DNA of 50,559 bases from Sneathiella sp. (lineage in GTDB: Bacteria > Pseudomonadota > Alphaproteobacteria > Sneathiellales > Sneathiellaceae). The DNA is taken from the NCBI GenBank assembly GCA_002706985.1, contig PAKP01000038.1, positions 1 to 50,559 on the forward strand, read 5' to 3'. Of the stretch, positions 6,382 through 14,806 are shown piece by piece; positions within the stretch are counted from its first letter, which is position 1; every line of letters begins with the position of its first letter. A model generated the notes under the pieces. That model worked only from the letters and a program-made list of their open reading frames with translations, searched no databases and was not told the DNA's origin. The translations under genes and the position numbers were made by a program.

Positions 6382-8376
6382 TCAGGCGACCTGACGACTG
6401 CGGTCGCGCGGCAGGGAGACGGTGACCCGCGTGCCGTAGCCGAATTCACTTTCGATATTCAGCGTGCCTTCATGAGCGGCGACGAAGGACTGCACGATGG
6501 AGAGGCCGAGACCAGCCCCCTCATGGGTGATGAGGGAGTTCGAATGGCCCTTGACGAAGGGGTCGGTGATCTTGGGAAGCTGTTCCTTCCGGATGCCGTC
6601 GCCGGTGTCGGCCACGATGATCACCACCTTGTCGTCATCGGCTTCTGCGGTCAGGGTAACCTTGTCTCCCGAATGGGAGAATTTGACGGCATTGGTCAGG
6701 AGGTTGAGGAAGATCTGGCGGAGCGCGGTTTCATCGGCGGAGATGACGGGCAGGCTCGCATCCGCGACCATCGTCAGCATGATTCCCTGCTTGCGGGCGC
6801 GCTGACGGACCGCTTTCACACAGCTCGACAGGAGATCGAGAAGGGCGACGGGCTCCATCACCATCTGGCGCTTGCCCAGCTCTATCGCCGAGATATCGAG
6901 CACCTCGTCGATCAGCGCCAGCAGATGCTTGCCGCTGTGATTGATGTCCTTGGCATACTCGATATATTTATGGTTGCCGACCGGACCGAAATACTGACCG
7001 GTCAGGATATCGCTGAACCCGATGATCGCGTTGAGCGGGGTCCGGAGTTCATGGCTCATGGTCGCCAGGAATTTCGATTTCGACTGGCTTGCCTCCTCGG
7101 CTTTTAGAAGCGCATCGCGCAGCGCCTGCTCGGTCTTCTTGTTGCTGCTGATGTCGGTCAGGGTGCAGCCGATGGCCGTGACATTGCCGTGATCGTCGAT
7201 GATCGGAAACATATGACCCAGCGTCGGCATGATCCCGCCGCCAACGACGGGACTGAGATACTCATATTCCGTCATTTCCTTGGTTTCGAGGGTCTGCCGC
7301 TCCTGATCCTGCACTTCCTTGCTGTAGGCCTTGGGGAAGAAGTCGGCCGCCGTCCGCCCTTCGATGAGGGCATGTTCCGGATTGAACAGTTCATGCCAGC
7401 GGGAGTTGGCATGGATGTAGTTGCCCTTGGCGTCCTTGATGATGATGGCGGAGGGGGTATGCTCGATAAAGGTCCGGAACAGCTTGTCGCTCGCCTTCAC
7501 TTTCAGCTGACGCACCATCGCGAGATGGATCAGCCAGGCAACGGCGATACAGAGCAGGATGAGCGTGAACAGGACGATCTCGTCGACCATCGTTTCGTAG
7601 GCCGCAATCGTCTCGTCCTTCGGCATCAGGTTGATGGTCCAGACCCGGTTGCCAATCAGTATCCATTTGCTCAGCACGTCATCCCGCCCGGCCATGGTAT
7701 CGACCGTGCCGAAGATGCGCCGGTCCTTGTCCATGAGCATGACGTCATGCTTGCTCAGCAGGGTTTCCGGCATGGCGGCCTGCAGCAGCGGTTCGGTCCG
7801 GAAGACGATATTCACGAAGCCGGTCAGCCGTTCCATCTTGATGACCGGGATATAGGCGACAAAGCCGTTTCCGCCCTGGGTCAGCGGGAATGGAATGGTC
7901 ACCTGCAGACGGCCGGTTGCTTCGGCCTCTGCAATTGCCGCTGCGGCGAACAAGACGTTGCGCACATTCAGGTTCTGCGCTGCTTCATTTCCCTCGAGCG
8001 GCGTGACCCAGCGGATCACCCCCTTGGAGTCGATCCAGTTGATCGCCTGGAAATCGGTAAAAAGATCGTGGATATAATCGGTCTGCTTGAGGAATTCCTC
8101 GCGATTGGCAATCGTCCCATCGGCCAATCCGTCGCGGAGCTGCTCGCCGATAGCAAGCCGTGTCGATATATGGGATTCCAGCCGCGCCGCGAAATTGGCG
8201 AGGTCATTGCGCGCCTCGGTCACATGCCCCTCGGATTCCGATGTCGGGGTCACTGCCCAGGCGGCGACAACGATCAGGATCATGAACACGCCAATGACGG
8301 ACGGCACCAGCGTCGTCCGACGCGGGAGCCGCCCGAGACCGCGCCGCAGATTGTCAATTGCCGAGTTCATTGTCAT
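6382..8376 (-). CDS. CHASE-PAS sensor histidine kinase
   Basis: A 664-residue membrane sensor kinase. TM1 is at about residues 25-42 and TM2 at about 266-287; between them lies a periplasmic CHASE-like domain (FTDFQAINWIDSKGVIRWVTP). A PAS domain follows at about 300-412 (HTPSAIIIKDAKGNYIHANSRW). The HisKA motif is FLATMSHELRTPLNAIIGFSDI with phospho-acceptor His442, and then come the HATPase boxes NLLTNAVKFSH, VADTGDGI and GAGLGLSIV. No receiver domain is fused, so it needs a separate response regulator, and none is encoded nearby. It lies upstream of the Cache/chemoreceptor pair on the same strand but across a 156-bp gap. The signal is unknown. Confidence 0.93.
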   Translation of the reverse strand: MTMNSAIDNLRRGLGRLPRRTTLVPSVIGVFMILIVVAAWAVTPTSESEGHVTEARNDLANFAARLESHISTRLAIGEQLRDGLADGTIANREEFLKQTDYIHDLFTDFQAINWIDSKGVIRWVTPLEGNEAAQNLNVRNVLFAAAAIAEAEATGRLQVTIPFPLTQGGNGFVAYIPVIKMERLTGFVNIVFRTEPLLQAAMPETLLSKHDVMLMDKDRRIFGTVDTMAGRDDVLSKWILIGNRVWTINLMPKDETIAAYETMVDEIVLFTLILLCIAVAWLIHLAMVRQLKVKASDKLFRTFIEHTPSAIIIKDAKGNYIHANSRWHELFNPEHALIEGRTAADFFPKAYSKEVQDQERQTLETKEMTEYEYLSPVVGGGIMPTLGHMFPIIDDHGNVTAIGCTLTDISSNKKTEQALRDALLKAEEASQSKSKFLATMSHELRTPLNAIIGFSDILTGQYFGPVGNHKYIEYAKDINHSGKHLLALIDEVLDISAIELGKRQMVMEPVALLDLLSSCVKAVRQRARKQGIMLTMVADASLPVISADETALRQIFLNLLTNAVKFSHSGDKVTLTAEADDDKVVIIVADTGDGIRKEQLPKITDPFVKGHSNSLITHEGAGLGLSIVQSFVAAHEGTLNIESEFGYGTRVTVSLPRDRSRQVA

Positions 8377-8490
8377 CGCTGAATTCTAGTAAACAAACTC
8401 CTAATAAATCCTAAACAACTTTCCCAAGTTTTTACCTTTTTTCACCTGTTCCGGGTCCGGTCACATCTCTGTGAAAGTTCCGCTTTCCCG

Positions 8491-8519
8491 TTGCATTTAT
8501 AGCATTAATAAAATCTAAT
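8491..8519 (+). promoter_or_regulatory. Promoter of the lectin-like gene
   Basis: TTGCAT (8491-8496), 17-bp spacer, TCTAAT (8514-8519), about 65 bases before the start codon. Good spacing and a near-consensus -10. Confidence 0.45.
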
Positions 8520-8584
8520 TTACAGGGAGCGGGTTACCGCCCCCGTCACACCGCGCGCCGCGCCCGAATTGAAAGGATTTGACC

Positions 8585-9229
8585 ATGTCTTTGCTGAAAT
8601 CGCTTGCCGCCGCTTCCCTGCTTGTCATGGCCGCCTTTCCGGCCACCGGCGTTGAGGATCCGCCCATGGGCTTCTTCGTCACCAGCGTCGGGCCGGGCAA
8701 CGGCGGCGACCTTGGCGGACTTGAAGGGGCGGATGCCTGGTGCAGCAGGCTCGCAAGCGACGCCGGCGCCCCGGCGCGGACATGGCGCGCCTATCTCTCC
8801 ACGCAGGAAGAGGGCAAGCGCGGCATCTCGGCGCGGGAGCGGATCGGCACCGGCCCCTGGTACAATGCGCTGGGCGAGCTGATCGCGAGCGATCTCGATG
8901 AGCTGCATCTCAATCCCAATATCGTCGCCCGCACGGCGCTCGATGAAAACGGCAACCGCGTCAAGGGGCGCGGGGACAGCCCCAACGAGCATGACATCCT
9001 GACCGGCACCATGTCGGACGGCACCGCCTATTTCCCGAGCGTGACCGAGGATAAGACCTGCCGCAACTGGACGAGTTCAACCGAGGGGAGCGCCACCGTC
9101 GGCCATCATGACCGCCATGGCGGCGGAAATACCTCGTGGAACGCCGCCCACGACAGCCGCGGCTGCAGCCCGGACAATCTCAAAAGCACGGGCGGCAACG
9201 GCTATTTCTACTGTTTCGCGGCGGACTAG
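8585..9229 (+). CDS. Secreted lectin-like (C-type-lectin-fold) protein
   Basis: A 214-residue exported protein. A signal peptide covers about residues 1-23 (LLKSLAAASLLVMAAFPATG). The mature part matches a family usually annotated as bacterial 'lectin': GFFVTSVGPGNGGDLGGLEGADAWCSRLA, TWRAYLSTQ, RIGTGPWYNA, GRGDSPNEHDILTG, CRNWTSS and ATVGHHDRHGG, ending near GCSPDNLKSTGGNGYFYCFA. Four cysteines probably form disulfides. Carbohydrate binding is a fold-based assumption, not shown here. The ATG at 8585 has AAAGGA at proper spacing and is preferred over the in-frame TTG six bases earlier. It stands alone between divergent and convergent neighbours. Confidence 0.75.
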   Translation: MSLLKSLAAASLLVMAAFPATGVEDPPMGFFVTSVGPGNGGDLGGLEGADAWCSRLASDAGAPARTWRAYLSTQEEGKRGISARERIGTGPWYNALGELIASDLDELHLNPNIVARTALDENGNRVKGRGDSPNEHDILTGTMSDGTAYFPSVTEDKTCRNWTSSTEGSATVGHHDRHGGGNTSWNAAHDSRGCSPDNLKSTGGNGYFYCFAAD

Positions 9230-9272
9230 CGGCACATAAAGGCGGGGAGGGCTGTCATGACGCGCCATCGTC

Positions 9273-9995
9273 CTAGGCGGTTTCCTGATACTCCCGCAGT
9301 CCGATGACATTGTAATAAAGGAAGGTGACCGTACTGATCCAGACGGCGAGGGTAACGGAGAAAACCACACTGAGGCCAAGGGCCATGATCACACCACCCA
9401 CAATGGATGAAAGAATGCTGCCGATGATCAGCGAGATTGCCGCCGTCGCCCCGATAAGCCCGCCGGAGATGAGGAGCCAAAACAGGAATGCCAGCACGAT
9501 GGAGAAGCTGTATTCAACGGCTTTCGTTAAGAACAGACCGAGGCGGATCGGCTGATCAAGGGCAATGGCTGGATAGAAGAACGCCAATATGCAGACAGGG
9601 AAGAGCATCACGATGGCTGTCAGGACGAGTGCTATTTCCTCTGGCAGGGACGCTGCCAGAAAGATGCCGATGAAGACAAGCAGCAGGCTCGCGAACAGCG
9701 CAAAAAGGCCATATTTGACCTCCCGCATTCCCAGCCGCACCGCGAAGCCTTTCAGGTTTCTTTCCCCCGGGATCAGCGAATAGCGATGCCAGGAGACGGC
9801 GAAGACGGCATACAGCAGCACAAGAAAAAAGCTGGCCCACGAGGCCAGCACGCCATCTGCAAGATTACCGAGCGTTACTATGATGCTGCTGATGAGGATA
9901 ATAAGCGCCGCTCGATGAAGGCAGGGGCGGATATTCTGAAGGACAAAATAGATTGCCGTCACGCCAAGTTTCGGCACAGATAGAAGATTTTCCAA
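9273..9995 (-). CDS. Integral membrane protein, unknown
   Basis: A 240-residue, very hydrophobic protein with about six membrane helices. Examples are AALIILISSIIVTLGNLADG, FFLVLLYAVFAVSWHRY, LFALFASLLLVFIGIFLAAS and IALVLTAIVMLFPVCILAFFYPAIAL. A cytoplasmic loop contains YSLIPGERNLKGFAVRLG. I recognise no catalytic or transport signature; the general look is like small glycerophosphodiesterase-type or DUF membrane modules, but I do not assign one. It is the last host-like gene before an AT-rich insertion upstream. Confidence 0.6.
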   Translation of the reverse strand: MENLLSVPKLGVTAIYFVLQNIRPCLHRAALIILISSIIVTLGNLADGVLASWASFFLVLLYAVFAVSWHRYSLIPGERNLKGFAVRLGMREVKYGLFALFASLLLVFIGIFLAASLPEEIALVLTAIVMLFPVCILAFFYPAIALDQPIRLGLFLTKAVEYSFSIVLAFLFWLLISGGLIGATAAISLIIGSILSSIVGGVIMALGLSVVFSVTLAVWISTVTFLYYNVIGLREYQETA

Positions 9996-10075
9996 AATAA
10001 CCCTCGCGATTTTTTGATTAGGATAATTTCACCCGGAGACTATTCTATTTCGCAACAAAAGCGCAAGGAAATGGC

Positions 10076-11191
10076 TTACTTGGGCCAGTTTTCGGGTAGC
10101 TCTAAAATTTCATGAACAGATCGACCTTCATCTAAATGAATTCCTTTCTCGTCTATACGTAACTGAGGAAGGAAGTTAAAAAAATCATTCAATGGATATT
10201 CGGCTTCGGGGTTGCGCCATAGTGCATGTGATCTACTAGCGATATTATGTGGATCTATTCCATCAAAAAACCATAACCCACTCAATCGAGAACTTGGGCG
10301 ATTTTCGTTTTCAAGGTAAGCATTTAAAATTTCATCAGGCAGATAACCAAAAGCTCTAAAATTCAGGGAAACCACAAACGGCATTTTAAGATCGCCATAT
10401 TTTTCTTGCTTTTTGTTTATCACATTCTGAATTCGTTTTTCACCATCAGCAAAATAAGAACCAAGTGGCCCTGTACTAATCAGAAGTTTCGATTGCCCTC
10501 TTAACCATCGAGGAATGGGCATTGGTCGAAATCTCAAATGCCAGCCGTTGATTTCTTTTTCAAATATTGGGATTTTTTCCTTGAGATTTTTTGCCTCATA
10601 TTCCTCTATTTCGTCAGGGTCGAGTTCGTCGAGCCATTTGTGGATTTCTGCGCGAAGCTTTTTCCCGCTAGGTTGTGAAGTAGGCTCACCATCCTCGGTG
10701 AGTATTAAACGAAAATTTCTATGGGGAAGCGCATCCAAAGTATCTTTTATCGTCTCTTTGACTAAATTTATCCCCTCTTTTTCTTGAATGAACTCAGAAC
10801 TGCAAACGGCTTCCAATATAAATTTTTGATCTTTGCTTGTTGTTACTAGAAATTCAGGTTTTGTCTCTTTCTCATTTCCCATATCCGGATGAGGGATAAG
10901 GGTACATCCAGATTTTAACAGCATTTCATGTAATAGTAGTTCGAAGCTGGCAGATCGAAACTGATGTTCATTCTTATTCCATAGTCTAATTTTTAACTCT
11001 GCGAATTCTTTTTCTGGATAATGAGATGCACAATAATTGAGAAAATCTCGAATTTTCTCAAATTCAGGCCGACTGCACCGATCAAGGAAGGCAATGGAAA
11101 GCTCCGCACCTTTCATTATGGATGCATCAGTTCTTTGATAAACTTCAAATATCATTGTATCAGTAAGGTCATTTCCTTTGACAATCTTCAA
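10076..11191 (-). CDS. AT-rich orphan, possible PD-(D/E)XK-like protein
   Basis: A 371-residue soluble protein that I cannot name. Residues ~75-135 carry a pattern seen in nuclease-fold proteins: SASFELLLHEMLLKSGCTLIPHP, then KPEFLVTTSKDQKFILEAV. This resembles helix-E, then D/E-strand, then E-x-K of PD-(D/E)XK nucleases, but the usual Lys after the last Glu is missing. The middle has a long acidic helical stretch (DELDPDEIEEYEAKNLKEK). Base composition is far more AT-rich than the flanking genes, pointing to transfer. The frame opens with TTG 11191, only a few bases after the predicted transcription start; ATG 11155 is an alternative start. Its own promoter fits a single-gene defence cassette, but that role is inference. 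Confidence 0.6.
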   Translation of the reverse strand: MKIVKGNDLTDTMIFEVYQRTDASIMKGAELSIAFLDRCSRPEFEKIRDFLNYCASHYPEKEFAELKIRLWNKNEHQFRSASFELLLHEMLLKSGCTLIPHPDMGNEKETKPEFLVTTSKDQKFILEAVCSSEFIQEKEGINLVKETIKDTLDALPHRNFRLILTEDGEPTSQPSGKKLRAEIHKWLDELDPDEIEEYEAKNLKEKIPIFEKEINGWHLRFRPMPIPRWLRGQSKLLISTGPLGSYFADGEKRIQNVINKKQEKYGDLKMPFVVSLNFRAFGYLPDEILNAYLENENRPSSRLSGLWFFDGIDPHNIASRSHALWRNPEAEYPLNDFFNFLPQLRIDEKGIHLDEGRSVHEILELPENWPK

Positions 11192-11195
11192 AATC

Positions 11196-11207
11196 TATAC
11201 TAGTATA
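11196..11207. promoter_or_regulatory. 12-bp palindrome on the -10 box
   Basis: TATACTAGTATA is perfectly self-complementary and covers the -10 of the promoter for the AT-rich orphan. It may be a repressor site or simply an AT-rich coincidence. Confidence 0.35.
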
Positions 11208-11230
11208 TACGCCTTCCTTAATCGTGACAA
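11202..11230 (-). promoter_or_regulatory. Promoter of the AT-rich orphan gene
   Basis: Reading leftward: TTGTCA (11230-11225), 17-bp spacer, TATACT (11207-11202). Each hexamer is five of six to consensus. Transcription would start near 11195, almost at the TTG start codon, implying a very short leader or a downstream start. Confidence 0.6.
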
Positions 11231-11262
11231 ACTTCTGTAAAAAACGTCTGCGATCAGGTGTG

Positions 11263-11299
11263 AGAAAGCCGCGCGGGAGTGTTCCGCACGCGGCTTTCT
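11263..11299. terminator. Inverted repeat, probable terminator of the membrane-protein gene
   Basis: AGAAAGCCGCG (11263-11273) and CGCGGCTTTCT (11289-11299) form an 11-bp perfect stem. It lies just past the stop of the leftward gene 11317-11721. The T-run on that strand is broken (TTTCTCAC), so strength is uncertain. Confidence 0.6.
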
Positions 11300-11316
11300 G
11301 TGTCATCCGGAGGATG

Positions 11317-11721
11317 TCAGGCTGTCCGGGGATGGTGATCCCCCAGGCGCCTGAGGCCGACGGTCTGAAGGACTGCAAGGACAGCCACGGCGATGGCAAT
11401 AAGCTCGATCGTCCACTGTCCCGGCACCGTCAGGCTGCCTGAGAACAACAGGAGGGCGAGGCCACTCCCCACCACCCAGGCAACGTCGGCGGCAATGATA
11501 GCCTTGGCGAACAGCGGATTTATTGGATTCCGCGTGGCCGTCCAGGCAACATCGGCAGCGAAGAGCACCAAGCCCGCCCCAAGCACATAGAGGATCCATG
11601 AGGCGATCCCCGTCCACTGTGCCAAGGGGTCCGCGAAGGCGAGCGCCGCCCCTCCGAAGAGAAGCGAGGACCCCGCATTGATCAGCAGGGTGTTTCGAAG
11701 CAGGTTCGACTTGTCCGTCAT
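11317..11721 (-). CDS. Four-helix membrane protein
   Basis: A 134-residue protein with four hydrophobic helices, for example TLLINAGSSLLFGGAALAFA, ASWILYVLGAGLVLFAADVAW, AIIAADVAWVVGSGLALLLF and IELIAIAVAVLAVLQTVGL. It ends with a short polar tail (RRLGDHHPRTA). No transport or enzyme motif is visible; the layout is like small DoxX/DUF-type membrane proteins. It is divergent from the XRE/MmyB regulator, with an inverted repeat between them, so it may be that regulator's target. Confidence 0.65.
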   Translation of the reverse strand: MTDKSNLLRNTLLINAGSSLLFGGAALAFADPLAQWTGIASWILYVLGAGLVLFAADVAWTATRNPINPLFAKAIIAADVAWVVGSGLALLLFSGSLTVPGQWTIELIAIAVAVLAVLQTVGLRRLGDHHPRTA

Positions 11722-11794
11722 CTTGATCTCCTTTCAGTTGAATGACTCATGACGTTCACTCAAAGCAGGATGGCGGGGACAGGTTATCTTCTCA

Positions 11795-11811
11795 ATTACC
11801 TCACGGGTAAT
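11795..11811. promoter_or_regulatory. Candidate operator in the divergent region
   Basis: ATTACC-TCACG-GGTAAT, an inverted repeat with 6-bp arms. It lies between the membrane protein gene (-) and the XRE/MmyB regulator gene (+), where an autoregulatory site is expected. Confidence 0.4.
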
Positions 11812-11868
11812 GTTCCTGATTTTGTTTTCGGGCTATTGTGGATGCCGGAAATGAGAAAAGGAGAGACT

Positions 11869-12690
11869 ATGACCGCGTCAGCCATGCAAACCCCGGTGCC
11901 CGAGCTTGGCAGGCTCCTCAAGCACTGGCGGCAGGTTCAGGGGCTCAGCCAGCTCGATCTCGCCCTGGAGGCGGGAAGCTCGGCACGGCACTTGAGCTTT
12001 ATCGAGACCGGCCGCTCAAGCGCGAGCCGGGAGATGGTGCTGCGCCTTGGCGACGCGCTGGAATTGCCCTTGCGTGAACGCAACCGCCTCTTGAACGCGG
12101 CGGGCTACACGGCGGCCTACAGTGCGCGCCCGCTTGGGGATGCGCATCTTGAAACCGTGCGCAACGCCCTCGATCACATATTGAAGCAGCAGGAGCCTTT
12201 TCCTGCGATCGTGATGAACCGGTGCTTCGATATCCTGATGATCAACGCGGCGGGGGCGAAGCTGATGGCGATGCTCGGCCTTGGCGATGCGGGGGCGGAG
12301 GGGCCGCCGAATGTGCTGCGGCTGACGCTGCACCCGGACGGGCTCCGCCGTGTGCTGAAGGACTGGGAACCGGCGGCGCGGCATATTGTCGAACGCGCCC
12401 ACCGGCAGCTCAAGGGCGCGGAGGAGAATGACCCGCTCCGCAAATTACTGGCCGATGTGCTGGACTATCCGGGCGTGCCCGAAAGCTTCGCGGCCGAAAA
12501 TCCGTCCCATGACGCGCTGCCCGTTCTGCCGCTGGAATTCGTGATTGAGGGGGTCACCCTGTCCTGGATCACGACGGTCGCGAGTTTCGGAACCCCGCAG
12601 GATGTCACGGCGGAGGAAATCATGATCGAGAGTTTCTTTCCCGCCAATGCCGAGACCGAGGCCGCCGTCCGCGCGCAAAACCAGGCGTAG
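11869..12690 (+). CDS. XRE-family regulator with MmyB-like ligand domain
   Basis: A 273-residue DNA-binding protein. The N-terminal HTH covers residues ~10-70 (GRLLKHWRQVQGLSQLDLALEAGSSARHLSFIETGRSSASREMVLRLGDAL). The C-terminal ~190 residues form the MmyB-like PAS-related ligand domain: PAIVMNRCFDILMINAAGAKLM, NVLRLTLHPDGLRRVLKDWEPAARHIVERAHRQ. In this family the domain is thought to bind small acyl-type ligands and the regulators usually control a neighbouring divergent gene. The start ATG at 11869 has AAGGAG five bases upstream and is preferred over earlier in-frame ATGs at 11749 and 11851. Confidence 0.9.
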   Translation: MTASAMQTPVPELGRLLKHWRQVQGLSQLDLALEAGSSARHLSFIETGRSSASREMVLRLGDALELPLRERNRLLNAAGYTAAYSARPLGDAHLETVRNALDHILKQQEPFPAIVMNRCFDILMINAAGAKLMAMLGLGDAGAEGPPNVLRLTLHPDGLRRVLKDWEPAARHIVERAHRQLKGAEENDPLRKLLADVLDYPGVPESFAAENPSHDALPVLPLEFVIEGVTLSWITTVASFGTPQDVTAEEIMIESFFPANAETEAAVRAQNQA

Positions 12691-12731
12691 GCGGGGCGGC
12701 ACGCTCCAGGAAACATCCATCCAGAAACGCC

Positions 12732-12765
12732 AAAAGCCGCAACCCGGATCGCCGGTGCGGCTTTT
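12732..12765. terminator. Bidirectional terminator between the XRE gene and rpsU
   Basis: AAAAGCCGCA (12732-12741) pairs with TGCGGCTTTT (12756-12765), with further CCGG pairing inside. T-runs lie on both strands. Confidence 0.88.
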
Positions 12766-12801
12766 CATGCTGGTAAGTCCCGGCGAACCGGGGGAGGCTG
12801 C

Positions 12802-13002
12802 TCAGCCTTCGCGCTGCATCCGTTTGCGGGCGAGCTTGCGGGCGCGACGAATGGCTTCCGCCTTCTGGCGGGCGCGCTTTTCCGACGGCTTTTCATAAGC
12901 GCCGCGGAGTTTCAGTTCCCGGAAAATGCCTTCGCGCTGCATTTTCTTTTTCAGCGCCCGGAGCGCCTGGTCTACATTGTTGTCACGAACAGAGACTTGC
13001 AC
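12802..13002 (-). CDS. rpsU: 30S ribosomal protein S21
   Basis: A 66-residue, very basic protein that matches bS21: [33 protein letters not shown], followed by [21 protein letters not shown] and a Lys/Arg tail. It binds the small subunit near the anti-Shine-Dalgarno region and helps initiation. Length is typical. Here rpsU faces away from def/COQ9, and its leader of AT-rich sequence lies at 13003-13165. Confidence 0.97.
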   Translation of the reverse strand: MQVSVRDNNVDQALRALKKKMQREGIFRELKLRGAYEKPSEKRARQKAEAIRRARKLARKRMQREG

Positions 13003-13165
13003 AGTTAATCGTGCTCCTATCTAAATCCTAAAGTTTAACCGATTACGGAGTGGCCGCGGGTGTAGCACGCTTCATTTCCCCTGTGAAGGGGAAAACCACA
13101 TTTTTAAGGTGAATTCCTTAAAGAAAAGAGTAAATAACATAAAAGAGACGAAAAAGGAAGGGCTT

Positions 13166-13723
13166 ATGGCGATCCGCGATATTCTTAAGATGGGAAATCC
13201 GCTGCTGCGCGAGGTGGCGGCGCCCCACAGTCCGCCCTTTGGCGATGATATATATCAGCTTGTCGAGGATATGCGCGCGAGCCTGGAGGCGGTCGGCGGG
13301 GTCGGCCTGGCCGCGCCGCAGATCGGGGTGTCGAAATCCCTCGTCATCTTCGAGGTGCCGGATGACCGCGTGCAGCGCGAGGACGGGGAAATGGCCGAGG
13401 GCGTACCCTCCACCGTCCTGATCAACCCGAAAATCGAGCCGCTTTCGGACGAGATGGAACTCGGCTGGGAGGGTTGCCTGTCGGTCCCGGGCCTGCGCGG
13501 CCTCGTCCCGCGGCACACCCATATCCGCTATCGCGGCCTCGCCCTCGACGGCAGCGCGATCGATGTCGAGGCGCGCGGCTTCCACGCCCGCGTCGTGCAG
13601 CATGAATGCGACCATCTTTTCGGCATTTTATATCCCGAGCGGATGACAGACATGCGCTATCTGGTGTATGAAAGTGAAGTCGAGGCCTTCATGGAGGGGC
13701 TTCGCAAATCCGCAGCCGAATAG
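13166..13723 (+). CDS. def: Peptide deformylase
   Basis: A 185-residue metalloenzyme that removes the N-formyl group from new proteins. All three family motifs are present: GVGLAAPQIG (motif 1), EGCLSVPG (motif 2, metal-binding Cys) and QHECDHLFG (motif 3, HExxH-type with two metal His and catalytic Glu). The start ATG 13166 has AAGGAAGGG five bases upstream; an in-frame start 57 bases earlier lacks support. The COQ9-family gene follows after a 9-bp gap, so they form an operon. It lacks the usual neighbour fmt, so it may be a second deformylase copy. Confidence 0.94.
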   Translation: MAIRDILKMGNPLLREVAAPHSPPFGDDIYQLVEDMRASLEAVGGVGLAAPQIGVSKSLVIFEVPDDRVQREDGEMAEGVPSTVLINPKIEPLSDEMELGWEGCLSVPGLRGLVPRHTHIRYRGLALDGSAIDVEARGFHARVVQHECDHLFGILYPERMTDMRYLVYESEVEAFMEGLRKSAAE

Positions 13724-13732
13724 GAGCGCGTC

Positions 13733-14410
13733 ATGAGCAAGAGCGACGACAATGCGACGATCGAGCGGGAGCATCAGACCCGCCTGATGGAGGCGGTGCT
13801 GCCCCATGTGCTGTTCGACGGCTGGGGCCCGAAGGCGGTGAAGGCCGCCGCCGCCGACCTGAAGGAGGATGTCGCCATCTTCGATCTCGCCTTCCCGAAC
13901 GGGGCGGTGGATATGATCCGCCTGTTCGTCGAGAATGCCGACGATGCGATGGAGGCGGAGCTTGCAAAGCGCGACGTGCTCTCCCTTAAAATCCGCGAGC
14001 GCATCACCCTTGCCATCCGCGTCAGGCTGGAGCTTTACGCGATGCATAAGGAGGCCGTGCGCCGCGCCGTCAATATCCTCAGCCTGCCGCAGAATGTCCC
14101 GCTCAGCCTCAAGCTGACGGCCAATACGGTCAGCCGCATGTGGTGGGCGACGGGCGATACCTCAAGCGATTATAACTGGTACACCAAGCGCATGACGCTC
14201 GCCGGCGTCTATGGCGCAACCTTGCTCTACTGGCTCTCCGACAAGTCGCCGGGCCATGAGAAAACCTGGGAATTCTTGGGCCGCCGCATCGAGAATGTCA
14301 TGCAGTTCGAGACCGCCAAATACAAATGCCGCGAACGCCTCAAGGAAAAACCCGATTTTTCCCACTTCCCGAGCCCCAAAAGATTCTGGCGGAATTTTAC
14401 GGATCGGTGA
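13733..14410 (+). CDS. COQ9-family ubiquinone biosynthesis protein
   Basis: A 225-residue soluble protein of the COQ9 family, lipid-binding proteins with a TetR-like fold needed for ubiquinone synthesis (in mitochondria a partner of COQ7). Recognisable stretches are VLPHVLFDGWGPKAVKAAAADL, FPNGAVDMIRLFVENADDAM, then RITLAIRVRLELYAMHKEAVRRA and SRMWWATGDTSSDYNWYTKRMTLAGVYGATLLYWLSD. The last is the most conserved block. Length is as expected. It is co-transcribed with def (9-bp gap), and a long hairpin follows downstream. ubiX at 30934 belongs to the same pathway. Confidence 0.93.
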   Translation: MSKSDDNATIEREHQTRLMEAVLPHVLFDGWGPKAVKAAAADLKEDVAIFDLAFPNGAVDMIRLFVENADDAMEAELAKRDVLSLKIRERITLAIRVRLELYAMHKEAVRRAVNILSLPQNVPLSLKLTANTVSRMWWATGDTSSDYNWYTKRMTLAGVYGATLLYWLSDKSPGHEKTWEFLGRRIENVMQFETAKYKCRERLKEKPDFSHFPSPKRFWRNFTDR

Positions 14411-14444
14411 GTAATGGATCTTTAAGACAATTCATTTAAAGAAA

Positions 14445-14480
14445 GGGTAGAAGATGCGCAAAATTGCATACCTTCTACCC
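14445..14480 (+). terminator. Long hairpin after the COQ9 gene, probable terminator
   Basis: GGGTAGAAG (14445-14453) pairs with CTTCTACCC (14472-14480), and inside it ATGC pairs with GCAT, leaving an 8-nt loop and a 2-nt bulge. The downstream sequence is CACTTTGTTTTG, a broken T-run. It could be a terminator or part of a processed RNA. Confidence 0.55.
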
Positions 14481-14754
14481 CACTTTGTTTTGACCATTAA
14501 CCTCTTTTACTTGCAAAAACTAGAATTTTTGAGTATAAGAAATCATTGGCTTTATGATCGCCGATTTAGGGTCGTTCTGTGCTTGCAGGCTAACCAACGG
14601 CCCTTCCTATTTCTTCATCGCTCCAATTGCCGGTCGGCAGAACATTGGAACTCGCTACCCTTCTATCCATATTTCGTCTCCTTTCCGTATTGCGCATAAT
14701 GCAGCAGGCTCAGCTCTTCGTCAAGGCAAAAAAAGTCAAAAATTTTAAAATGAC
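14481..14754. other. AT-rich intergenic stretch without a supported gene
   Basis: About 270 AT-rich bases between the hairpin and the promoter of the next gene. Short forward ORFs here (for example 14454-14699) have no ribosome-binding site, start inside the hairpin and have unlikely composition. I see no RNA gene. It appears to be the left flank of an acquired segment. Confidence 0.5.
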
Positions 14755-14782
14755 TTGCTAGCCTTCTAAATTTAGATATAAT
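14755..14782 (+). promoter_or_regulatory. Promoter of the AT-rich wHTH-like gene
   Basis: TTGCTA (14755-14760), 16-bp spacer, TATAAT (14777-14782, perfect -10), about 25 bases before the start codon. The gene probably has its own expression unit. Confidence 0.6.
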
Positions 14783-14806
14783 AAGAGGCTACACGCAGGA
14801 GAAGTA

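Noticed and set aside
14454..14699. 81-codon forward ORF between COQ9 and the AT-rich orphan
   Set aside because: It starts inside the hairpin stem, lacks a ribosome-binding site and has unlikely Phe/Leu/Tyr/Cys-rich composition.
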